Notes: generated by a model from the letters alone, not told the origin. A DNA stretch of 64,000 bases from Anaerolineae bacterium (GCA_023382535.1 JAHDWA010000041.1:33189-97188), one strand, 5' to 3'. Positions 9,701-18,192 are shown, numbered from the stretch's first letter. Made by a program: numbers and translations.

Positions 9701-9911
9701 CGATCAACTCTGGTTGAGCCGCCTGCGCCTGGCGCGCAAACTCGGCTAACAAGGCTGTCTTACCTCGACCCGCTTCACCGGTAACGAACACCACCTGGCC
9801 CCTTCCGGCCAACGCCGTCTCCAGGTGGTCCGTCAACCACGTTAACTGGCGTTCGCGTCCAACAAAGCGACCCCACTCGCCGGCCAACCCGTTCCGGCGC
9901 TGCCAGTTCAA
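6723..9911 (-). CDS. STAND-type ATPase fused to an OppA-like solute-binding domain
   Basis: This 1,062-residue protein begins with a P-loop ATPase (FVGRERQL, then GEAGRGKT at about 45-52 and the Walker B LLVLLDDLQWAD). It continues with the winged-helix/helical region seen in MalT/AfsR-like regulators and a few TPR-like helices (AIPYLLQAGDRARGLYAHQEAINYYRQAL). From about residue 590 to the end it is a family-5 extracellular solute-binding protein: WEVSNGGHTYVFHLRDDVFWSDG, ALALAINKKEL and YDPEQARRLLAEAGYPGG are hallmarks of OppA/DppA. No signal peptide precedes this domain, so it should act in the cytoplasm, perhaps as a peptide sensor. The HTH that should precede the ATPase lies in another frame just upstream, separated by a one-base slip in a T7 tract. 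Confidence 0.85.
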   Translation of the reverse strand: MNWQRRNGLAGEWGRFVGRERQLTWLTDHLETALAGRGQVVFVTGEAGRGKTALLAEFARQAQAAQPELIVSCGYCNAYAGPGDPYLPFRDVVEMLAGEVENRWAAGIITREQARRLWNFAPFTATTLLETGSDLIDLLVSAQTLQQQGRLSFSLASSPRPTSQLEQRQLFEQVTQTLQALARRQPLLVLLDDLQWADATSINLLFHLGRRLAGSRILIVGAYRPSEVAVSRLAEPERRQQHLLEPVIHEFRRQFGGIQLDLEQFDPVEGRKLADALLDREAHRLPESFRVALFWHTKGHPLFTVELIREMQARGDLIQDETGYWVLKEEMLNWTTLPVRVEAVIEQRLGRLDETMRELLRVASVEGEHFTVEVVGRVQDVNQRELLRWLSQELEKQHRLVRERATVEVGSRRLCHYQFAHVLFQQYLYHQLSQGERILLHAEVAEALEELYQGQTGLIAVQLARHHAEAGHKGKAIPYLLQAGDRARGLYAHQEAINYYRQALVFLQETGQHEQAARTLMKLGLTHHLNFDFESSHQAYDEGFSLWQRARETQWELARHLSPAAHALRTNWHDPGTLDPTRPRTIWSVGLAHQLFSGLVALSAELDVVPDVAQSWEVSNGGHTYVFHLRDDVFWSDGVRVTAADFEYAWKRALDPAGSASFAGSLLRDIKGAGIFHRGENADPGQVAVRAADTVTLIVELEGPTNYFPHLLAFPTTFPIPRHVIEEQGEAWAEAGQIVTNGPFRLAGWEKEGTMRLRRNPTYHNPLRGNVEWIELTLRDDPTALRQMYEANALDLLHLHLLPAPEMERARQWYTPDYISGRQLLTNYVWFNKLAGPPFNDAHVRQALALAINKKELAHVTLRGYVYPATGGFVPPGMPGHTPGVGLPYDPEQARRLLAEAGYPGGRNFPVLEALNRPDHELLARYCRLAWQEVLDIHIPWETVPLSTLLERYDHRPPDLALGLWVADYPDPDCYLRVCIEPENPDWRNPIYQQLVETAWHVTDQAERMQLYEQAEQLLAVEVPIIPLTYGRVHLLLKPWVKGYQLSTMKGQFWKDVFIEPH

Positions 9912-10218
9912 AAAAAGCGGGAACGGAGGTAGTTACAGCGGGTTCTGAAGGGGCGATAGGTTGGGCTGGCAAGGAGAGGGTATCAACGGCCTGTTGGCCA
10001 AGGCCGCATTGAATAAAGGCTTGACGCTCCTCCTGGGGAACGGCCAGGCTGTCGGCCAGGCGTTCCGCCATCTGGCGGGAGGGCCGCCGTTCATCCCGTT
10101 CAATTTTCTTGATGGTAACTGCCGCGCAGCCAACTTGTCGAGCCAGGTGGGCCTGGGTTAAATCCAACGCCTTGCGCTGCCGCCGGACCCAATAGCCAAA
10201 CGAAACCGTGTTCTCCAT
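9775..10218 (-). CDS. XRE-type HTH head of the ATPase/OppA regulator, out of frame
   Basis: Residues 1-75 form a Cro/CI-type HTH (FGYWVRRQRKALDLTQAHLA then VTIKKIERDERRPSRQMAERLA). This is the usual N-terminus of predicted-ATPase transcription regulators. After a Pro/Ser-rich linker the frame runs into a T7 tract (9910-9916 on the plus strand). Removing one T would join it as VPAFLNWQRRN to the ATPase reading frame that begins at 9911. The residues encoded beyond the tract are therefore probably out-of-frame translation. It is either one gene with a real or assembly frameshift, or two genes that now make separate proteins. Confidence 0.7.
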   Translation of the reverse strand: MENTVSFGYWVRRQRKALDLTQAHLARQVGCAAVTIKKIERDERRPSRQMAERLADSLAVPQEERQAFIQCGLGQQAVDTLSLPAQPIAPSEPAVTTSVPAFFELAAPERVGRRVGSLCWTRTPVNVVDGPPGDGVGRKGPGGVRYR

Positions 10219-10341
10219 CCGGTGTTAGTATCCCCCCTGTATTCCTTTGGTATCCTAAAAGGCTACCCCAGATGGGATAGATGCTGCTTTAATAGGAATA
10301 AGTTAATCTTATTAATTTTACCACAAAAAAGGAGAATAACT

Positions 10342-10614
10342 ATGCCTAAGTATATTATCGAACGAAACATTCCCCAGGCCGGTAAATTGTCGGCTCAAGA
10401 ACTGCAGGCCATTTCGCAGCAGTCGTGTAATGTACTCAAAGAGATGGGGGTACCCTACCACTGGGTGCAGACTTTTGTGACCGAGGATAAATTCTATTGC
10501 GTCCACATCGCCCCGGACAAGGAGACGGCCCTGGAACACGCCAAACGGGGCGGCTTTCCGGTCACTCATATTGAAGAAGTGAAGACGATTATTGATCCCA
10601 CCACGGCCGAGTAG
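10342..10614 (+). CDS. DUF4242 family small protein (nickel-responsive SCO4226-like fold)
   Basis: The 90-residue protein starts at the ATG at 10342 behind GGAG at 10331; the frame is open further upstream but without family similarity. MPKYIIERNIP...YHWVQTFVTEDKFYCVH...EHAKRGGFP is the DUF4242 pattern, a ferredoxin-like fold whose Streptomyces member binds nickel. The His and Cys near YCVHIAP and the HAKRGGFP turn are conserved in the family. The function here is unknown. It is followed 19 bp later by a secreted protein gene on the same strand. Confidence 0.75.
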   Translation: MPKYIIERNIPQAGKLSAQELQAISQQSCNVLKEMGVPYHWVQTFVTEDKFYCVHIAPDKETALEHAKRGGFPVTHIEEVKTIIDPTTAE

Positions 10615-10633
10615 GTGAAGCAGGAGGATAATA

Positions 10634-11149
10634 ATGAAACCTAAATTTATGCTTCAAGTAGGTCTGGTGATATTGTCTGTACTTTTGGTAATGGGGCTGG
10701 CCTGGGCCTACGAGGATGAAGGTGAAACTGGGCCCATCCTGGCCCGTATCCGGCGAGCTACGGTGAAATTTCATCGTGTCGAAGCGGCGCAGGCCGCCGG
10801 ATATGCCCTGCTGCCCGGCCTGGACCACTGCTTCGACAATCCCGGTGTGGGCGGGATGGGCTTCCACTACATCAACCCGGACAGCCTTGACCTCACCCTA
10901 AACCCGCTCCAACCCGAGGCAATGGTTTACGCTCCTGGACGAAAGGGGAAACTCAAGCTGGGAGCCGTCGAATACATCGTGCCAGCGGCGGAGTGGGACG
11001 CGGCGGGCCACAGTGAGCCACCGTCGGTGTTAGGACATCACCTCCATCTGAACCCTAACCTGGGCGTGTATGTACTCCACGCCTGGATTTGGCGGCACAA
11101 CCCGGCCCGCGTGTTCGAGGACTGGAATCCTACGGTAGCGTGTCCTTGA
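10634..11149 (+). CDS. Conserved secreted protein of unknown function
   Basis: The 171-residue protein follows AGGAGG (10621-10626). A signal peptide is clear: basic MKPK, a hydrophobic core (MLQVGLVILSVLLVMGLA) and a cleavage-like WAYE. The mature part has GYALLPGLDHCFDNPGVGGMGFHYIN and LGHHLHLNPNLGVYVLHAWIW, rich in His and Trp. I do not recognise a named domain, and a metal or redox role would be guesswork. It is co-directional with the DUF4242 gene and ends at a strong hairpin. Confidence 0.65.
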   Translation: MKPKFMLQVGLVILSVLLVMGLAWAYEDEGETGPILARIRRATVKFHRVEAAQAAGYALLPGLDHCFDNPGVGGMGFHYINPDSLDLTLNPLQPEAMVYAPGRKGKLKLGAVEYIVPAAEWDAAGHSEPPSVLGHHLHLNPNLGVYVLHAWIWRHNPARVFEDWNPTVACP

Positions 11150-11176
11150 GAAAATGTCTTTCGAAGGAGAGGGTAA

Positions 11177-11219
11177 AGGTGAACCAGGTCTTAAGATATT
11201 GTTTTGGCCTGGTTCACCT
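11177..11219. terminator. Terminator-like hairpin between convergent genes
   Basis: AGGTGAACCAGG (11177-11188) pairs perfectly with CCTGGTTCACCT (11208-11219), a 12-bp stem with a 19-nt loop, followed by CTTTG. It lies between the secreted protein gene (plus) and the GAF gene (minus) and may serve both. Confidence 0.6.
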
Positions 11220-11284
11220 CTTTGGGTAGATTGCTTACAAATTCTTCCATGACGCCGAGACTGCGGGTAGCGCCTCGATGACCT

Positions 11285-12340
11285 TCAACTTAAGGCCAGG
11301 AAACGATACCAGCCGTCGGCATCCTCTTTCAACGCCTCCAGGCGCTGTTTGAGCGCCTCGTGCAGTTTGGCATTTTCAATCGCCAACGCGCCCAAATCGG
11401 CCACGGCGGCAGCAAAGTTGATCTCTTCCGCACTGAAGTGGCGTATCTGCCCGGAATAGAGCCGCAGCACCCCCACTCCCTTGTCCCGCACCCGGAGCGG
11501 CAACACCAGTACCGAGCGAATCCCCTCTTGCTGGGCTTCTTCGGGATATTGAAAGCCTGACTCAGGCGTCAACTCGGTAATGGCAATCGGTTGGGGCTGT
11601 TGTAAGACCCGCTGGTCAATCGGACTGTGCGCTACCTGCACCACACCTTTGCGCAAATAGGTCTCACTCAACCCATAAGCGGCTGCCAGGTGGAGCGTAT
11701 CTTTGGCTCCCAGCAAGCGGATTGAACCGGCCTTGACGTTCAACTCTTTGACCGATTCAAGCAGTAGGGTGGTCAGCACCTCCTCAAATTTGAGGGTGGA
11801 ATTGACCAGGTGGGCAATGCGTTGGAAGGCTTCAAACAAATGGGTCCGCTGGATGGCCTGCGCGCCCAAGTTGGCAATGGCGGCAATAAACGACTGCTCG
11901 GCCGGGCGGAAGGTATGGGGTTCGGCCGTATACACATGCAAGACCCCAATCACCCGGTCGCGTACCGTTAGGGGAACGGCCAGCATGCTGATTAAGCCCT
12001 CTCGCACCGCGGCTTCGGGATACTGAAAACTGGCGTCATGCTGCGTGTCCGCCAGCATGACCCATTCTCCTTGCAGTACTTTTTGGTCAATCTGGCTCTT
12101 GGATACGGCCACGGCGCCTTTGGCTAGGTAAGCCTGGCTGAGACCATAGGCGGCTTTCAATTCTAGTTGAGCGCGTTCTTCATCGAGCAGGCGCAGGGTA
12201 GCGGCTTTGTAATTTAGTTCGGTCACAATCCGTTCCAGCAAGACGGTCAACACTTCTTGTTGATTGAGACTGTCATTGATGGCCCGCGTAATCTCATACA
12301 GTGCATCAACTTTACGTTCTAACCAGGTCTGCATTTTCAA
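11285..12340 (-). CDS. Protein with two tandem GAF domains
   Basis: The 351 residues comprise two similar GAF domains (about 15-165 and 170-330). Each has the run AATLRLLDEE/AGSIRLLGAKD, LKAAYGLSQAYL/LAAAYGLSETYL, and SMLAVPLTVRDRVIGVLHVY/SVLVLPLRVRDKGVGVLRLY. There is no kinase, cyclase or phosphodiesterase output domain, so it is probably a cytoplasmic ligand or redox sensor acting through a partner. The two halves are alike enough to be an internal duplication. It stands upstream of no obvious partner on the same strand. Confidence 0.8.
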   Translation of the reverse strand: MKMQTWLERKVDALYEITRAINDSLNQQEVLTVLLERIVTELNYKAATLRLLDEERAQLELKAAYGLSQAYLAKGAVAVSKSQIDQKVLQGEWVMLADTQHDASFQYPEAAVREGLISMLAVPLTVRDRVIGVLHVYTAEPHTFRPAEQSFIAAIANLGAQAIQRTHLFEAFQRIAHLVNSTLKFEEVLTTLLLESVKELNVKAGSIRLLGAKDTLHLAAAYGLSETYLRKGVVQVAHSPIDQRVLQQPQPIAITELTPESGFQYPEEAQQEGIRSVLVLPLRVRDKGVGVLRLYSGQIRHFSAEEINFAAAVADLGALAIENAKLHEALKQRLEALKEDADGWYRFLALS

Positions 12341-12374
12341 AAGCTCCTTGTGGCAATGGTATCTTTATCCAGGA

Positions 12375-13007
12375 CTACCCCTTACCCAACAGTAGGCTGA
12401 TCATGACCACCCCCAGGACCAGGCAAGTGATCCCGGCGTAGCGCCAGTCTCGTTCGTAGAGAAAGGCAAAGATCGAGCCGACCACTCGCAGAATGGGGGT
12501 AGCGATAAGAACCAACAAACCCAGGGTCAGGAAACCCGAAGGGCGCAGGGCGATGACCCGGTTGAAAACGTCACCAAAATCAGGCACGACCGTGGGCACT
12601 TCGCGTCCCAGGATAAGATCAAGCGCCAGGCCGAAAAGCATCAAGGCTGTGCTGATAACCAGCCCAATGACCAGCATTTGGTGGACAATCTCGTTGAGGT
12701 CGCGTTGCTCTTTGGCTGCCTGCTGTTCGTCAGGGGTGACTGAACGTCCGGTGACCAGGTCGAGCAGATTAGGAGCCACATGGACCTGCGGACGATCAGG
12801 CGAGGTGGTTGAGGGTCGCGCTCCTGGCGACGAGAGCACTGGTTTGCTCGTTTCCTTAGGCCTGAGCACCACAACCGGCTTAACTATCTGCCCTGCCTCT
12901 GGCGAAGCAGGGAGAGAAGGATTTGCTTCAGTCGGTAGACTTTCTGGGGTTGCATCGGATTGCGAGGGGGCTGCTTCCTCAGGTTGCTTTTCTGCGTTCA
13001 CGCTCAT
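12375..13007 (-). CDS. DUF1634 membrane protein, partner of the TauE/SafE permease
   Basis: About 85 Pro/Ser-rich residues at the N-terminus are followed by the DUF1634 core. This has three membrane segments: MLVIGLVISTALMLFGLALD, GFLTLGLLVLIATPILRVVG and YAGITCLVLGVVMISLLL. DUF1634 genes are regularly found beside sulfite exporter TauE/SafE permeases. Here the start overlaps the permease stop by 4 bp (ATGA), so the two are translationally coupled. The role of the subunit is not established. Confidence 0.8.
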   Translation of the reverse strand: MSVNAEKQPEEAAPSQSDATPESLPTEANPSLPASPEAGQIVKPVVVLRPKETSKPVLSSPGARPSTTSPDRPQVHVAPNLLDLVTGRSVTPDEQQAAKEQRDLNEIVHQMLVIGLVISTALMLFGLALDLILGREVPTVVPDFGDVFNRVIALRPSGFLTLGLLVLIATPILRVVGSIFAFLYERDWRYAGITCLVLGVVMISLLLGKG

Positions 13008-13813
13008 CCTGTTATGGCCTTATAAAACATCTGCACGGCAAAGACCAGCAGCAGCCCCTGGAAGATTTGCTTGAGGCGCTGGCTGCGCACCTTGCCGCCC
13101 AGGTGGGTTCCGATTTGCGCCCCGGCCAGCACTCCCAGAGCGGTAGGGATGGCAATGCTGGGATCGAGATAGCCGTGCTGATAATAGATAATGGCGCTGG
13201 TGGCGGCGGTAACCCCGATCATAAAGTTGCTGGTGCCGATGGCGGCTCGCAACGGCACGCCCATCACCAGGCTCATGATCGGGACTTTGATTATGCCGCC
13301 GCCAATACCTAACAAGCCCGAAATGTTTCCGGCCAGGAAACTCGCCCCCATCCCGCTGGGCAGGTTGCGAATCCCGTAGTTAACCACCTGTCCGGTGAAA
13401 GGATCAACAAAATTGGTGTCGAGCAAGCCGGTCGGCTCGACAGGTTGATCGTCCGAGGGCAGCTGGCGCATACTGTAAATCACATACAGGAGCGCTGCCC
13501 CAAAGATGCCGGCCAATAGGTTGGCGTTGAGCAGCACAGCCGTAATTCCCCCGGCCAAAGCACCCAGGGTTGTGGCAATCTCTAACACCATCGCCAGGCG
13601 AGTGTGGGCCAGCCCCCGTCCCACATACACCGCCCCTGCTGCCGAGGAGGTAGCGATCACACTGACGATGCTGGCTCCAATCGCCGTTTTGATGGGCATG
13701 CCAAATAGGCCGGTCAGGAGGGGGATGAGCAACACGCCCCCACCGATACCGAGCATACTGCCCAGCCCGCCCACAGTTAAGCCAACCAGAAAAATAAGTA
13801 AACTTGTCCCCAT
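13004..13813 (-). CDS. TauE/SafE (TSUP) family anion permease
   Basis: The 269-residue polytopic protein has the two-repeat topology of TSUP permeases. The repeated glycine signature appears as GGLGSMLGIGGGVLLIPLL near the N-terminus and ISGLLGIGGGIIKVPIM in the second half. Members export sulfite, sulfoacetate or other C2/sulfur anions; the substrate is not readable here. It is the upstream gene of a two-gene unit with the DUF1634 protein. Confidence 0.88.
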   Translation of the reverse strand: MGTSLLIFLVGLTVGGLGSMLGIGGGVLLIPLLTGLFGMPIKTAIGASIVSVIATSSAAGAVYVGRGLAHTRLAMVLEIATTLGALAGGITAVLLNANLLAGIFGAALLYVIYSMRQLPSDDQPVEPTGLLDTNFVDPFTGQVVNYGIRNLPSGMGASFLAGNISGLLGIGGGIIKVPIMSLVMGVPLRAAIGTSNFMIGVTAATSAIIYYQHGYLDPSIAIPTALGVLAGAQIGTHLGGKVRSQRLKQIFQGLLLVFAVQMFYKAITG

Positions 13814-13934
13814 TTAATCGTATCTCATCTATCCATAGAGCTTCATTTTATTTATGGACCGCATTTTACCACTGGATGAGGAAGAGGCTAACCGGTTAGC
13901 GGCGGCGAAAGTAGTTCTTGCACTTACCATTACT

Positions 13935-16010
13935 TTAACTGCTTAAGGTCATCTTGACTTTCGGGACACATTCCCGCTCGCACAGCGCTGTGACGGTATC
14001 CCCTGCTTGCAGCCGGGTATCGCCGTGGGGAATAATCAATTCGCGCCCGCGTCGAATCGAAACCAGGACGGCTTCGCGGGGCAGGTTCAATTCGGCGACG
14101 GTTTTTCCTACTGCGCAGGAGTGGAGTGACAGGGAAACATCCACAAATTCGGCCTGGGTATCATTGAGCGTCTGCATGGCCTCAACCCGCCGGCGGGCTT
14201 CTTCACGCCGGACGGCTCCAACCTCGTAAGCCCGGACTATATCGTTGCGGCGAACAACGCCGAGTAGATGGCGGGGGTTCTCGCGGGCCACCACCGGTAA
14301 ACGGGAGAGGTCACGCGGAGCCATCCGCCGCAAGGCCGTTCCCACCGTCTCATCGGGGAAGACGGTTACGAGGTCACGGGTGGTAATGTCCTCTACCAGC
14401 AGCTTATCGGCTGAATCATCCTGCCCCATCATCGCCCGGCGGTGGTCGCTGAGTGAGACCACCCCGAGCAGGCTGCCCTCCTCATCCAGCACCGGAAAGC
14501 CGTGCCGGCCGGTGCGCAGAAATTCGTTAACTAACAGCTTCACCGGGAGATTAGCCGGAACCGTGACCGGTTGAGCGACCATCACCTCGTCCACGCGCAC
14601 CGCCTCCATCACGTCCACGTCGCGCCCGCGCCGGAGGTGAATGCCGCGCCGGGTCAGTTTGAGGGTGTAAATGGATTCTCGATGCAGCCGCTCGGCCACG
14701 ATCAGGCTGATAAAGACCGCGATCATCAGCGGCACAATCAAGCCGTAATCGTCGGTCATCTCGAACACGATCAGGATGGCGGTAAAGGGGGCGCGGGCGG
14801 CCCCGGCAAACACGGCGGCCATACCCACGGTGGCAAAGGCCCCCGGCCCAGCCGTTGCTTGAGGCATGAAATATTCGACGACCCGGCCAAAGGCCCCTCC
14901 GAGGGCGGCCCCGGTGAATAGTGACGGCGCAAACACGCCCCCGGAGTTACCGGAACCGAGAGTAAACGAAGTCGCCAGCGGCTTGAGGAAGATCAGGGCG
15001 AAGAGTAGACCAAAAGACAGTTGGCCCAGCAGCGCCCCTTCGATCACCGGAAAGCCGGAGCCAAAGACGTGAGGCAAGTTGGCCGACACGGGCAACCCGG
15101 GTTGACCTTCTACCTGTGGCGCAATCCCCCCACTCAAAACCAGGGGATAAAAGTAAGCTAACAGGCCCAGCAGCAGCCCACCCACGGCCGGCTTGAGGGC
15201 TTCGGGAAAGCGCCACTCATCAAAACGATCTTCAAACCAGTACAACAGACGGATAAAAACCACGGCCACCACCGCTGCCAGAACCCCCAGCACCACGAAC
15301 AGGAAAATCTCCCACGGAGTTTGCATCCCATACCTGGGAATAGCAAAGGCCGGACGCTGGCCGAGAAAAACTCTGGCTACAGTCGCCGCTGTGACAGCAG
15401 AGATGACTACATTGCCCAAGTCGCCCAGGTGGAGTTCGCCCAAAATGATCTCCATAGCAAAAATCACACCGGAGATAGGGGCATTGAAGGTGGCGGCAAT
15501 CCCGGCGGCGGCCCCGCAGGCCACCAGGTTGCGGATGCGGGCCTCGGAGAAGTTCAACCACTGACCAACGGTTGACCCGAGCGCCGCGCCTACCTGAACG
15601 ATCGGCCCCTCGCGGCCCGCCGAACCGCCGCTGCCAATACACGAGGCCGAGGCAATAACTTTGGCCACAACCACTCGCGGCCGGATGCGCCCGCCCCTTA
15701 AAGCAATGGCCTGCATCACCTCGGGCACACCGTGACCTTTCGCTTCCTTAGCCAAGAAAGCGATGATCGGGCCAGCCACTAACCCGCCAACTACGGGCGC
15801 TAAGATAAATAACCCTCGCCCCAGGAAACCGAAGGCAGCCTCTCCGCCCTGAAACAATACCCGTTGAATCAAAGCAATGAGTTCGATAAAGACCACTGCG
15901 CCCAGCCCCGTGCCTGCGCCAATGACCACGGCTGTTGTAAGCAGCACCGCCGTTTCAGAAGGTTGCAGCCGGTCGAGCAGGCCAGGTAATCGTAATTTAA
16001 GTGCCGTCAT
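13935..16010 (-). CDS. ClC-type chloride channel/antiporter with CBS pair and TrkA-C domain
   Basis: The first ~430 residues are the ClC fold with its selectivity motifs GSGGSAGREGPIVQVGA (the Glu of GREGP is the gating glutamate) and GSGNSGGVFAPSLFTGAALGGAFG. Two CBS domains follow (DEVMVAQPVTVPANLP... and ITTRDLVTVFPDETVG...), which usually bind nucleotides. A C-terminal TrkA-C/RCK-C domain (VGKTVAELNLPREAVLVSIRRGRELIIPHGDTRLQAGD) follows. It should move Cl- or exchange Cl-/H+ under ligand control. The gene stands alone. Confidence 0.93.
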   Translation of the reverse strand: MTALKLRLPGLLDRLQPSETAVLLTTAVVIGAGTGLGAVVFIELIALIQRVLFQGGEAAFGFLGRGLFILAPVVGGLVAGPIIAFLAKEAKGHGVPEVMQAIALRGGRIRPRVVVAKVIASASCIGSGGSAGREGPIVQVGAALGSTVGQWLNFSEARIRNLVACGAAAGIAATFNAPISGVIFAMEIILGELHLGDLGNVVISAVTAATVARVFLGQRPAFAIPRYGMQTPWEIFLFVVLGVLAAVVAVVFIRLLYWFEDRFDEWRFPEALKPAVGGLLLGLLAYFYPLVLSGGIAPQVEGQPGLPVSANLPHVFGSGFPVIEGALLGQLSFGLLFALIFLKPLATSFTLGSGNSGGVFAPSLFTGAALGGAFGRVVEYFMPQATAGPGAFATVGMAAVFAGAARAPFTAILIVFEMTDDYGLIVPLMIAVFISLIVAERLHRESIYTLKLTRRGIHLRRGRDVDVMEAVRVDEVMVAQPVTVPANLPVKLLVNEFLRTGRHGFPVLDEEGSLLGVVSLSDHRRAMMGQDDSADKLLVEDITTRDLVTVFPDETVGTALRRMAPRDLSRLPVVARENPRHLLGVVRRNDIVRAYEVGAVRREEARRRVEAMQTLNDTQAEFVDVSLSLHSCAVGKTVAELNLPREAVLVSIRRGRELIIPHGDTRLQAGDTVTALCERECVPKVKMTLSS

Positions 16011-16375
16011 TTTTCGCTGTCTCCCTTAGTAATGATATTTCCTGCTCACTTAGAAGCATCAGGTAGGCAAAGGCACTGTAAATCTTCTCGCGCTTCGCCA
16101 GCGATAGCCGTTGTCAGCACATCACCCGTTCGTCAGGCCAATCAAAAGAGTTGCCCTGCCGAGGACAACCGCCTCAGAGGGCTGCCAACGATCCCCGATG
16201 GGATGCGAAGCGCTATCCAGCCGGCGGGTGAGGCTAGGGGGAAGAGAAACTTTTGATTCATTGTGACAAACCCGAGAAAATAGATGCAATGCTTCGGTAA
16301 TCGTTAGTTAGGGTAAGGGAAATGGTACCCCTTTTGGTCAGTATCACCAAATCACGGCCAAACCTGTTGGTTTAG

Positions 16376-16483
16376 CGGCGGGTTTGCCTGTCTGCGGACG
16401 GTTGGAACAGCGCCTTTCTGGAGCATTACGTCTATCTCGTGGCCCTGACCGTATTCTACGGCCTGGAACGAGCCGCCAAGTAA
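16376..16483 (+). pseudogene. C-terminal relic of a membrane protein
   Basis: The 680-bp gap between the ClC and desaturase genes has no full gene. An open stretch ends at a TAA at 16481-16483 and reads WNSAFLEHYVYLVALTVFYGLERAAK, which looks like the last membrane helix of an integral membrane protein. It is preceded in frame by a TAG and has no start, so it is probably a decayed remnant. The rest of the gap (16011-16375) shows nothing I can support. Confidence 0.3.
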
Positions 16484-16516
16484 GTAAAAGGGGAGAGTGT
16501 GGACCAACAAACCAAG

Positions 16517-16563
16517 AAAATGAGCCTGGTCAGCCCAAATTTCGGCTTAACCAGGCTCATTTT
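16517..16563. terminator. Bidirectional terminator-like hairpin
   Basis: AAAATGAGCCTGGT (16517-16530) and ACCAGGCTCATTTT (16550-16563) form a perfect 14-bp stem, with A and T runs at the ends so it can work on either strand. It lies about 130 bp beyond the stop of the minus-strand desaturase gene. Confidence 0.6.
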
Positions 16564-16689
16564 CAACCGCTGGGGGCCATGTTTTCCTCTTTTTCCAGAT
16601 TCGATTTATCCGCAGGATCGAGGGACCGTATCCAGCGCCAGCATTTCGGCAACAGTTTTGCGATGGCGATCCATTTCGGCTCCTCAGGC

Positions 16690-18159
16690 TCACTCAGGCA
16701 GCTTGATAAAGACCTTGTCGCCCCACCGCTCGGCCGGGTAGGTCTTTAAGTCTTCATGGACCGGAGGCTTGACCGCTTTGCCGGTGGTTATATCGAAGCG
16801 GCCATTGTGCATTGGGCACTCGATACAACCGTCCAGCACTAAGCCGTTGGCCAGCAATACTTTTTCGTGGGTGCATAAGCCATCGCTGGCATAAAAGTTG
16901 TCACCCTGCAAACGATAAACGGCATATTTTTTGCCGTTGTGGTCAAACCCGATGACCTCTTCCTCGTCCAAATCATCCACCGCGCACACTTCCACCCAAT
17001 TGCCGGCCAGGGCTTGCGCTTCTTCGGCCAGAGCGACGTGACCGTTCTTCCCGTTCCCTCTTTCTTCAAGCGGCAGTTCGGTTGCAGCCGGCGCGGGTAA
17101 AGGCCGGTCAATGTAGTAGTCGGGGTTTTCATAAGCCTGCTTGATCAAAGCGGGGATCATCTCTTTGTATACCTGCCACAGGCTGGTATAGGGTGGCGGC
17201 GTCTGGGCCACAATCGCCTGGTGCAGTTTGGGCAGGGCGTGGAAAGGGACCATTGGGATGACGTGATGCTCGATGTGGTAGTTCATATTCATATAAAGAT
17301 ATTGAAAAACCGGGTTGACATAGACCGTCCGGGTATTCTGGCGATGATCGCGGGTATTTTCGGCCAGGCCGGCGTGTTGGGTCAGGCCCAAAAGCTGGTG
17401 CAGCCAGCCGCCATAAAAGCGGGGCAGGCCAATGAACATCATTGGCAAAAAGCTGCCGATGGCGTAGGACCAAATCCCAAAGGCAATGAATATGCCGACA
17501 TAAATCCGGCTGGACCGGTACATTTTCTGGCGGACAGTTTCCGGCACGTAAGTCCGCACACTGGCATCCGGCTGGCCCAAAGCGTGGCGGATAATCCGCA
17601 GCACTTCAGAGGGACCGCTGTACAGCCAGAAAAAGTCACCGGCGATTTTGAGCAGGTCGGCGGGGCGGGTGACTTGAATTTCGGGGTCTTGCATCACAAT
17701 GATGGTATCGGTATGATGGCGGGCGTGACTCCAGCGCCACAGGTGGGCTTCGCGCAGGGTCATGAAGGAGCTAACCTGGTAGAAAAACTCATTCAGCCAG
17801 CGGGTTTTGAAGGGCGTACCGTGCCCACATTCGTGCCAGCGGGCGTCTGCCGAAGAATAGATGGTGCCAAAGAGCAGAAACGCGGGGATGGCCCACCAGG
17901 TCCCCCAGGACAAGACGGCCAACCAGCCGCTGATGATGAGCAGCAGGATCCACAGCCCAAAGTGGAACAGAGCCGGGCCGTCACTCCGTACCATCAGCGC
18001 TTTGAGTTCTTGGCGCGGGATGTCGGGAGACCACCAGTCTCCTTCAACCTTTTCTTCGATTAAATCATCATCAAGCGCAACGGCGCTGCGTCCGGTACTG
18101 ACCAACGAGTAATCCCGTTTGGCAAATTTACCAAGTAGCATATTGTTTTCCCCCTTCAA
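16690..18159 (-). CDS. Fatty-acid-desaturase-like protein fused to a Rieske [2Fe-2S] domain
   Basis: The N-terminal ~350 residues form a membrane desaturase/hydroxylase with the three histidine boxes HECGHG, HARHH and HIEHH, which bind the di-iron centre. The last ~105 residues are a Rieske domain: CTHEKVLLANG...CIECPMHNGRFD holds the two Cys-x-His and Cys-x-x-His ligand pairs. The fusion would let the Rieske cluster feed electrons to the di-iron site in cis. In rhizobia, MocD (desaturase-like) and MocE (Rieske ferredoxin) of rhizopine catabolism are separate proteins with the same two domains. A lipid substrate is equally possible. A sugar-isomerase-like gene lies upstream on the same strand. 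Confidence 0.85.
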   Translation of the reverse strand: MKGENNMLLGKFAKRDYSLVSTGRSAVALDDDLIEEKVEGDWWSPDIPRQELKALMVRSDGPALFHFGLWILLLIISGWLAVLSWGTWWAIPAFLLFGTIYSSADARWHECGHGTPFKTRWLNEFFYQVSSFMTLREAHLWRWSHARHHTDTIIVMQDPEIQVTRPADLLKIAGDFFWLYSGPSEVLRIIRHALGQPDASVRTYVPETVRQKMYRSSRIYVGIFIAFGIWSYAIGSFLPMMFIGLPRFYGGWLHQLLGLTQHAGLAENTRDHRQNTRTVYVNPVFQYLYMNMNYHIEHHVIPMVPFHALPKLHQAIVAQTPPPYTSLWQVYKEMIPALIKQAYENPDYYIDRPLPAPAATELPLEERGNGKNGHVALAEEAQALAGNWVEVCAVDDLDEEEVIGFDHNGKKYAVYRLQGDNFYASDGLCTHEKVLLANGLVLDGCIECPMHNGRFDITTGKAVKPPVHEDLKTYPAERWGDKVFIKLPE

Positions 18160-18192
18160 TTTGGTATAAAAAGATTGTATTCTTTAAGTTAT

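Noticed and set aside
12493..13312. Plus-strand frames opposite the DUF1634/TauE genes
   Set aside because: Antisense shadows; both real genes show membrane topology and coupled overlap on the minus strand.
17221..18063. 280-codon plus-strand frame
   Set aside because: Antisense to the desaturase-Rieske gene, whose His boxes and Rieske ligands are clear.
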